64,000 bases of DNA from PFJX01 sp964466195 (lineage in GTDB: Bacteria; Pseudomonadota; Gammaproteobacteria; Burkholderiales; Thiobacillaceae): assembly GCA_964466195.1 (NCBI GenBank), contig CAYXMQ010000003.1, forward strand, positions 124,001-188,000, read 5' to 3'. The position numbers were made by a program, and so were the translations under genes. Shown here piece after piece: positions 57,865 through 64,000 of the stretch; position 1 is the stretch's first letter, and every line of letters starts with the position of its first letter. Below the pieces are notes generated by a model, which was given only the letters and a program-made list of their open reading frames with translations, did no database searches and was not told the origin of the DNA.

Positions 57865-59492
57865 GATTTGAGCCCGGCCACGGCGCTTTGCAGGTTGGCG
57901 GCCAGTCTTTCCAGGTGATGGGCCGCTTCGGCGGACTCCATGACCGCCGCGCTGCTGGACTCGCTCATCTGGGCGATCTGTTCCATGTTGCGTGCGATAT
58001 CGCTGGTGACGGTCTTCTGTTCGCGCACCGAGGCGGTGATTTCGTCCACTCCCCGGTTGGCCGCGGCCACGGTGTGGCCCACTTCGCCCAGCGCACTGCC
58101 GACGCTGTCCATTACCGAGCGGCTGCCGCGCAACGACTCCAGGCCCCGCTCGATGGTCACGCCCACCTGCTCCGATTGCTGGCCGAGCTTCTGCGTGACC
58201 GCGTCGATTTCGGACGCGTGGCGGCGCGATTGCTCGGCCAGCTTCCGCACTTCGTCGGCGACCACGGCAAAGCCGCGGCCGTGTTCGCCGGCCCGCGCCG
58301 CCTCGATGGCGGCATTCAATGCCAGCAGGTTGGTCTGGTCGGCGATGGCGCTGACCTGCTGGGTCATGGTGGTGATCGCGTCGGTGCTTTCGACGAACTG
58401 TTGCACGGCCGTGGCGATCGCCTCCACATCCGCCTCCAGCGCATTGAAGCGGGTGCCCATATCGGCCAGGCCGCGGTTGCCTTTTTCCGTGCGTTCCAGG
58501 CTGTCATTGGAAATCTTGCGCACATCCTCGGCCGAATCCGCGACCGAGGCCACGCTGACCGCCATCTGTTCCACGCCCGCCGCGGTGGCGGCGGCGGCTT
58601 CGCTCTGGCGGGTGGCGGCCTCGGCCACTTGCGCCGAGGTGGCGGAAAGCTCGGTGGCGGCGCTGGACACCTGTTCCGCATTGCTTTGCACCTGGCCCAC
58701 GATGCTCTGGAAGCGCTCGATGAGCCCATTGAACGCCCGCAGTATCTGGCCGATCTCGCATTCGCCCTCGCCGGTGGCGCGCCGGGTCAGGTCGCCGTCC
58801 TCGCGCATTCGCACCATGGTGTCTCGCGCCGCCAGCAGCGGCCGCGTGATGCTGCGGGTGGTAAACACCGAGAAGGCGATGCCCAGCAGCAGTACGATAC
58901 CGCCCGTCGCCAGCATGGTGGTGCGGGTGCGTTCGTAGGCCTGGGCGGCGGCGGCATGGTCTTGCTCGTTGCTTTCTTGCTGCAACGCGATGTTTTCGTC
59001 CAGGGCATTCTGCCAGGCCTGGTCCGCCGGGATCAGTTCTCCCTTCAGCAGGGCCATCGCCTCGGCGTCGCGGTGCGCCAGGGCCAGTTCGAGCACGCGG
59101 CTGGCGAGCGGCCGGCTGGCCGCTTTCGCCGCCTTGATCTTGGCGCGGATGGCCAGGCCGCGTTCGCTGCCCGGCATCGCATCCAGCGCCTTTTCAGCTT
59201 CGTCATAGGCGGTGCGGGCGGCATCGATCTTGGCCTTCTCGCGCTCGATATCGGCCTCGTCATCGAGCAGGATGACGGTGCGGACCACGCGGGAGACGAT
59301 GTGCACCGACTCGGACAGGGTGCTGACCAGTTCGGTCTTGCGGACGTTGCTCTCGACGATCTGGTCCAGGCGGTGTTCGATGCCGGCCATATCGACCAGG
59401 GCGAACAGGATCATGCCCAGCATCGCCGCCAGGATGCTCCCGAACCCGATGGCCAGACGCGCACCGATACTCTTGTTGACTATACCCAGCAT
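57861..59492 (-). CDS. Methyl-accepting chemotaxis protein coupled to an outer-membrane protein
   Basis: A 543-residue transducer. A first membrane helix (about 12-33), a four-helix-bundle periplasmic domain (34-190) and a second helix (TTMLATGGIVLLLGIAFSVF) lead to a HAMP domain (RSITRPL). The signalling hairpin contains QTNLLALNAAIEAARAGEH and GRGFAVVADEVRKLAEQS. The C-terminal end is extended (SSSAAVMESAEAAHHLERLA). An AGAAAGGAAA ribosome-binding site precedes the ATG. It shares an ATGA overlap with the barrel protein downstream. A 7-bp repeat tract lies in its 5' region. Confidence 0.93.
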   Translation of the reverse strand: MLGIVNKSIGARLAIGFGSILAAMLGMILFALVDMAGIEHRLDQIVESNVRKTELVSTLSESVHIVSRVVRTVILLDDEADIEREKAKIDAARTAYDEAEKALDAMPGSERGLAIRAKIKAAKAASRPLASRVLELALAHRDAEAMALLKGELIPADQAWQNALDENIALQQESNEQDHAAAAQAYERTRTTMLATGGIVLLLGIAFSVFTTRSITRPLLAARDTMVRMREDGDLTRRATGEGECEIGQILRAFNGLIERFQSIVGQVQSNAEQVSSAATELSATSAQVAEAATRQSEAAAATAAGVEQMAVSVASVADSAEDVRKISNDSLERTEKGNRGLADMGTRFNALEADVEAIATAVQQFVESTDAITTMTQQVSAIADQTNLLALNAAIEAARAGEHGRGFAVVADEVRKLAEQSRRHASEIDAVTQKLGQQSEQVGVTIERGLESLRGSRSVMDSVGSALGEVGHTVAAANRGVDEITASVREQKTVTSDIARNMEQIAQMSESSSAAVMESAEAAHHLERLAANLQSAVAGLKS

Positions 59493-59891
59493 GATTTTTT
59501 CCTTTCTTCTATGAGGGGAACTGCTAACTGCTAACTGCTTGAATCGTTACCTGTAACGGCCGCCAGGTCTATTACTTTAGTGATATTAAAAATTTTTTTC
59601 TTTGAGTCTGGATTTTCTTGAAACAGAGGCCGGCTTGTATGTGACGGCCGCCATAGGACGGCAGGGATTCGCCATGCTTGCTTCGGGGTTTGACGTCTAC
59701 GCCCACGTCTTCGCGGCAACCCTCCCGGCCGCCAGCGGATCCTATGCCGTGCGCTTCGATCCCGAACGCCAGGTGCATCGCCAAGGCCTTCGCGTGCAAT
59801 TAGAAATTCTGAGTAGAGTGATATTGATAAGAGCAAAATTCCCGACTGAACCGTGTCAGGGAGGTGCGGTGCAACCTACGAGAATTGACTG
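59493..59891. other. Divergent intergenic region between the chemoreceptor and the HD-GYP regulator
   Basis: About 400 bases. Two things stand out: three exact AACTGCT units (59519-59539) and an AT-rich part (59570-59605) suited to divergent promoters. A 96-codon + frame starting near 59602 has no ribosome-binding site and no recognisable similarity. Confidence 0.45.
59519..59539. repeat. Three tandem 7-bp repeats upstream of the chemoreceptor
   Basis: AACTGCT is repeated three times without mismatch, 27 to 47 bases before the chemoreceptor ATG. Slippage here would change promoter or leader spacing. Confidence 0.85.
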
Positions 59892-61028
59892 ATGCCACTC
59901 CCTATGCCTGCCCATTTTCCTCTTGCAGCCACCATCCTGATGGTCGACGACAGCCCTGACAATCTGTCCGTACTGGGCGAAATACTGCACGGAAGCTATC
60001 GGGTTCTGGCCGCCAATTCCGGCCGGCGCGCTTTGCTGCTCGCCGCTTCCGAGCCGAAACCGGACCTGATCCTGCTGGATGTGATGATGCCCGAGATGGA
60101 TGGCTACGAGGTGTTGCAGCGCCTGAATGCGAGTCCGGCCACGCGGGACATCCCGGTCATCTTCGTCACTGCGATGGATGCGACCGAGGACGAGCAGCGC
60201 GGCCTCGACCTGGGCGCCAAGGATTACCTCACCAAGCCATTGCGGCCCCCCATCGTGCTGGCGCGCGTGCGCGCCCAACTGGAAGCCAAGCTGGCGCGCG
60301 ATTGGCTGAAGAACCAGAACGCCTGGCTGGAAGGCGAAGTGAATCGACGCATGGCGGAGAACCAGGCCATCCAGGCGGTCAGCATCCACGCCCTGGGCTA
60401 CCTGGCGGAGACCCGCGACCCGGAAACCGGCAACCATATCCAGCGCACCCAACAGTACGTTCACATGCTGGCTTCGGGCTTGCGCAACCATCCCCGTTTT
60501 GCGGCCAGCCTGGGCGACCGCGCCATCCAGTTGTTGACCCAGTCGGCTCCCTTGCACGACATCGGCAAGGTCGGCATCCCCGACCACATCCTGCTCAAGC
60601 CGGGCAAGCTCACGGCCGCGGAGTGGACCATCTTGCGTACCCATACCACGCTGGGCTCGGAGGCCATCGAGAAGGCCGAGCGGAGCATCGACACGCCGGT
60701 GGAATTCCTCGCCACCGCCAAGGAGATCGCCCATTGGCACCATGAGCGCTGGGATGGCAGCGGCTACCCGGATGGTCTGGCGGGCGATGCCATTCCCGTT
60801 TCCGCTCGCCTGATGGCGCTGGCCGATGTCTTCGACGCCCTCGTTTCCCGTCGCGTCTACAAGTCGGCGCTGCCCTTCGATGCGGCGCGGGAGATCATCA
60901 TCCAGGGCCGCGGCAGCCATTTCGATCCGGACGTGGTGGATGCCTTCCTGGCCGCCTACGATGATTTCGTCGCCGTCGCCGCGTGCTATGTCGACGAAGA
61001 GGTGGCGGCCGGAAATGCCGCCCAGTGA
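59892..61028 (+). CDS. Response regulator with HD-GYP domain (c-di-GMP phosphodiesterase)
   Basis: A 378-residue RpfG-like protein. The receiver (about 15-130) has phospho-Asp63 (LLDVMMPEMDG) and TKPLRPP. A short coiled linker leads to the HD-GYP domain with His222-Asp223 (HDIGKVG) and the HHERWDGSGYPDG motif (283-295), both intact. It should hydrolyse c-di-GMP when phosphorylated. A CHASE/PAS kinase gene starts 7 bp downstream and is its likely phosphodonor. Lower c-di-GMP would also act on the c-di-GMP-I riboswitch found elsewhere in this window. Confidence 0.93.
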   Translation: MPLPMPAHFPLAATILMVDDSPDNLSVLGEILHGSYRVLAANSGRRALLLAASEPKPDLILLDVMMPEMDGYEVLQRLNASPATRDIPVIFVTAMDATEDEQRGLDLGAKDYLTKPLRPPIVLARVRAQLEAKLARDWLKNQNAWLEGEVNRRMAENQAIQAVSIHALGYLAETRDPETGNHIQRTQQYVHMLASGLRNHPRFAASLGDRAIQLLTQSAPLHDIGKVGIPDHILLKPGKLTAAEWTILRTHTTLGSEAIEKAERSIDTPVEFLATAKEIAHWHHERWDGSGYPDGLAGDAIPVSARLMALADVFDALVSRRVYKSALPFDAAREIIIQGRGSHFDPDVVDAFLAAYDDFVAVAACYVDEEVAAGNAAQ

Positions 61029-61035
61029 ACGCGCC

Positions 61036-64000
61036 ATGCCGCGCACAGCCCTGCTGGCCGCCGGGCTGGCTGTTGTGCTCGGGCTGGCCGTGTCCGCGCT
61101 GGTCGCCTTCGCGCTGTACCAGGATGAGAAGCGGACGCTGCAGAAGCAGTTTCTCGTCGCCGTGCAGGCCCAGACCGAGGAAATGGAGCGCCAGTTCAAT
61201 GACCGGCTGCATAGCCTGGCATCGCTCTCCTATCTGGTCCGCGCCAGGCCCGGACTGACCCAGCAGGAGTTCGAAGCGTTCGCCTTGCCGTTGCGTGAGT
61301 CGCATGCCCACATCCTGGCTTATTCCTGGGTGCCGCGCGTGCCAGCCGCCGAACGGGCGGCGTTCGAGGCGTCGCAGCAGAAAACCTTGCCCGGCTTTCG
61401 CATTCGCGCCATCGACACCGCTACGGACGACCCGACGCGGGATGTCTACCCGGTGCTGTACTGCACCCAGGCGGGCAATCTGGCCGCCGAACTGGGTTGG
61501 GACATCGGCTCCGAGCCGGTGCGCCGCGCGGCGCTGGAACAGGCGCGCGACAGCGGTGAAACCGCCCTGAGCGGACGCGTTCGCTTGCAGCGCCAAACAA
61601 ATGCACTGCCCGGCCTGGTCATCGTGGCGCCGGTCTACCGGCCGGGGGCGCCGGTCAGCGACGTGGCGCAGCGGCGCGCCGCCTTGCTGGGGTTCGTGGT
61701 GGGCTCGATGCGCATGAGCGATATGTTCGGGGAAGGCCTGAAAGCGTTTCTGCACGACCCCATCGACCTGCACATCGAGGACGTCAGCCCCGGCGTCGAG
61801 GCGGGTTTTCTGTTTCATCGCAGCGGCGGGCATGACCAGCGCCATTTCGTTGCCGACACGTCCGAGCATCAGGCCACGTTGACCCGATTGGCCGACAGCC
61901 TGAAGGAAAAAGCCCGTTTGCGGGTGGGCGGACGCGACTGGGAGGCGCATTTCTTCGGCGCACCGGGCAGTTACCGGCCGAGCGGCCGCAATGCGCTGAT
62001 GGCCGTGGCCGGCGGCTTGGCGTTGACGCTCTGGCTGGGCAGCTTCTTGTTCCTGCGCAGCAGGGCGCGCCAGCGCGAACGACGCGTGCAGGCGGATCTG
62101 GCCGAGCGCGAGCAGGCTTACCGCAGCCTGGCCGAGAATCTGCCCGGCATGGTCTACCGGGTGTTCGTGCGCGAGGGCCGGCGGATGCAGTTTTTCAACC
62201 GGGCGGCGGAGGCGATCCTGGGTTGCGCGAGCAGCGATCTGGCGGCGGGCCAGGTGTGTGCGATCGATCCGCTGATCCTGCCGGAAGACCGGCCCGGCGT
62301 GCTCGCCGAGATCGCGCGCGCCTCGACCGAGGCGCGCGCGTTCAGCGTCGAATATCGGCTGCGCGGCAAGGATGGCGTCGTGCGCTGGCTGATGGAGCGG
62401 GGCATGCCGGTGCTCGGGCCGGACGGCGCGCTGCTGTATATCGACGGAGTCATCTACGACATCACCGAACGCAAGCAGGCCGAGGCGGCATTGCGCGAAA
62501 GCGAGCAGCAGTTGCGTGACGCCCAGCGCATCGCCCATGTCGGAAACTGGGATCTCGATCTGGTCGGCAATAGACTGAAATGGTCGGACGAAGTGTTCCG
62601 CATCTTCGAGATCGACCCGCAGCAATTCGGCGCTTCGTACCCCGCCTTTCTCGCGTTGGTGCATCCGGACGATCGGGAACGGGTCAACCAGGCCTACAGC
62701 GACGCCGTCGCCAAACGCGAGTCCTACGGGATCACGCATCGCCTGCTGATGCCGGACGGACGCATCAAGCACGTGCTCGAGCATTCCGAAACCGAATATG
62801 CCCCGGACGGGACGCCGTTGCATTCCCGCGGCACGGTCCAGGACGTCACCGATCGGGTGCTGGCCGAAGAGCAGTTGCGCAAGCTTTCCCTGGCCGTCGA
62901 GCAAAGTCCGGAGAGCATCGTCATCACCGATCTCGACGCCCGCATCGAATACGTCAACGCCGCCTTCCTGCTGTCCACCGGCTATAGCCGCGAAGAAGTG
63001 CTGGGACGGAATCCGCGTTTTTTGCACTCCGGCAAGACGCCGCCGTCCACATATCAGTCGTTATGGCAGGCGTTGGCGCAGGGTCAGCTATGGCAAGGCG
63101 AATTCATCAACCGGCGCAAGGATGGCAGCGAATACGTCGAATACGCCCATGTCGCTCCGATCCGCCAGGCCAATGGCGTCGTCAGCCATTATCTGGCGAT
63201 CAAGGAAGACATCAGCGAGAAGAAGCGTGATGCGGAGGAGCTGGAGCGGCACCGGCTGCATTTGGAAGATCTGGTGGCCGAACGCACCCGCCAGTTGGCC
63301 GAGGCGCGCGATCAGGCCGAGGCGGCCAGCGTCGCCAAGAGCGCGTTCCTGGCCAACATGAGCCACGAGATCCGGACGCCGATGAATGCCATCGTCGGCC
63401 TCGCCCATCTGTTGCAGCGGACCCGGCTCGACCCGGATCAACAGGGCAAGCTGCACAAGATCGTCAGCAGTTCGCAACATCTGCTTGCCATCATCAATGA
63501 CATTCTCGATCTGTCCAAGATCGAAGCCGGCAAGCTTGGACTGGAACAAACCGATTTCGAACTGGAACGGGTGGTCGAGAACGTCTGCTCCCTGGTGGCC
63601 GAGCGGGCGCACGCCAAGGAGCTCGAACTGGTGGTGGATATCGATCCCGCCCTGTTGTGTATCGTGCGCGGCGACCCGACCCGGCTGCGCCAGGCGCTGC
63701 TCAACTACGCCGGCAATGCCGTCAAATTCACCCAGACCGGCAGCATCATCGTGCGCGTCCGCAGCGTGGAGGAACGGCAGGCCGACCTGCTGGTGCGCTT
63801 CGAAGTGCAGGATAGCGGCATCGGCATGACCCCGGCCCAGAGCGCGCAACTGTTCGCCGCCTTCACGCAGGCGGATGCCACGATCACCCGAAAATACGGC
63901 GGCACCGGGCTGGGCCTGGTGATCACCCGGCATCTGGCGCAACTGATGGACGGCGAAGTCGGCGTGGAAAGCGAGCCCGGCAAGGGCAGCACGTTCTGGT
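61036..64000 (+). CDS. CHASE-PAS histidine kinase (3' end beyond window)
   Basis: At least 988 codons without a stop. A membrane helix (about 5-27) leads to a periplasmic CHASE domain (about 40-300; GFRIRAIDTATDDPTRDVYPV), then a second helix (about 314-336). Three PAS/PAC units follow, visible through SLAENLPGMVYRV, RIAHVGNWDLDLVGNRLKW and SIVITDLDARIEYVNAAF. The HisKA domain has phospho-His777 (NMSHEIRTPMNAIVG), and the HATPase has KYGGTGLGLVI near the edge. The window ends inside the ATPase, so a receiver may follow. It starts 7 bp after the HD-GYP regulator and is probably its partner. Confidence 0.93.
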   Translation, partial: MPRTALLAAGLAVVLGLAVSALVAFALYQDEKRTLQKQFLVAVQAQTEEMERQFNDRLHSLASLSYLVRARPGLTQQEFEAFALPLRESHAHILAYSWVPRVPAAERAAFEASQQKTLPGFRIRAIDTATDDPTRDVYPVLYCTQAGNLAAELGWDIGSEPVRRAALEQARDSGETALSGRVRLQRQTNALPGLVIVAPVYRPGAPVSDVAQRRAALLGFVVGSMRMSDMFGEGLKAFLHDPIDLHIEDVSPGVEAGFLFHRSGGHDQRHFVADTSEHQATLTRLADSLKEKARLRVGGRDWEAHFFGAPGSYRPSGRNALMAVAGGLALTLWLGSFLFLRSRARQRERRVQADLAEREQAYRSLAENLPGMVYRVFVREGRRMQFFNRAAEAILGCASSDLAAGQVCAIDPLILPEDRPGVLAEIARASTEARAFSVEYRLRGKDGVVRWLMERGMPVLGPDGALLYIDGVIYDITERKQAEAALRESEQQLRDAQRIAHVGNWDLDLVGNRLKWSDEVFRIFEIDPQQFGASYPAFLALVHPDDRERVNQAYSDAVAKRESYGITHRLLMPDGRIKHVLEHSETEYAPDGTPLHSRGTVQDVTDRVLAEEQLRKLSLAVEQSPESIVITDLDARIEYVNAAFLLSTGYSREEVLGRNPRFLHSGKTPPSTYQSLWQALAQGQLWQGEFINRRKDGSEYVEYAHVAPIRQANGVVSHYLAIKEDISEKKRDAEELERHRLHLEDLVAERTRQLAEARDQAEAASVAKSAFLANMSHEIRTPMNAIVGLAHLLQRTRLDPDQQGKLHKIVSSSQHLLAIINDILDLSKIEAGKLGLEQTDFELERVVENVCSLVAERAHAKELELVVDIDPALLCIVRGDPTRLRQALLNYAGNAVKFTQTGSIIVRVRSVEERQADLLVRFEVQDSGIGMTPAQSAQLFAAFTQADATITRKYGGTGLGLVITRHLAQLMDGEVGVESEPGKGSTFW

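Noticed and set aside
59602..59892. 96-codon + frame before the HD-GYP gene
   Set aside because: No ribosome-binding site, no similarity, and it runs into the HD-GYP start.
60898..63027. 709-codon minus frame over the HD-GYP and kinase genes
   Set aside because: Shadow of strong + strand genes with complete domains.

Overview
The window is GC-rich chromosomal DNA from a Gram-negative proteobacterium, most likely a betaproteobacterium that stores polyhydroxybutyrate. The basis is a complete PHB gene set with a two-subunit class III synthase (phaE, phaC), phaA, phaB, phasin and the PhaR regulator, an exosortase-associated acyltransferase (PEP-CTERM type), a long-form leuA next to an Lrp/AsnC regulator, and two chemoreceptors. 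No rRNA, tRNA, CRISPR array or intact insertion sequence was seen. The genus cannot be fixed from sequence alone.

Layout. 0.1-5.7 kb: EF-G paralogue, exosortase-associated acyltransferase, a candidate small RNA ending in a textbook terminator, a GYF/pentapeptide membrane protein overlapping a TrmH-family methyltransferase, and a DsrC/TusE-like protein without its penultimate cysteine. 5.8-18.1 kb: an accessory locus with a RyR-domain protein facing a four-gene same-strand array (TIR-STAND-TPR; a 2016-residue protein with two lipase-like domains and a CHAT protease; a polytopic membrane protein with a TIR-like tail; a DUF4062/TIR-like protein). This looks like an NLR-type conflict (probably anti-phage) system and is the strongest candidate for something undescribed. 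18.5-29.6 kb: mfd, a dihydrolipoamide succinyltransferase without a recognisable E3-binding domain, a chemoreceptor, a TRIC-family channel, a pseudouridine synthase, and a subtilisin-type autotransporter preceded by a c-di-GMP-I riboswitch. 29.8-33.1 kb: the overlapping AmmeMemoRadiSam genes and ispD. 33.2-39.3 kb: the PHB cluster with repeated PhaR-like operators. 39.7-46.3 kb: a sensor without output domain, lipoproteins, a lipase interrupted by a decayed REP-associated transposase, an amidase and a Tat-exported superoxide dismutase. 46.4-53 kb: a protein with a duplicated domain, an AAA+ regulator with an altered GAFTGA loop, leuA/lrp, and a lexA-umuD pair without umuC behind a GAAC-N4-GTTC palindrome. 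53-64 kb: serS, a hybrid histidine kinase, an outer-membrane protein coupled to a chemoreceptor, an HD-GYP response regulator and a CHASE/PAS histidine kinase cut by the window edge.

Together: c-di-GMP output (riboswitch-controlled exported protease) and c-di-GMP turnover (HD-GYP) occur in the same window. The PHB genes appear to form one PhaR-regulated unit split into divergent operons plus the phasin. All functions are inferred by reading the translated sequence; no database search was run.
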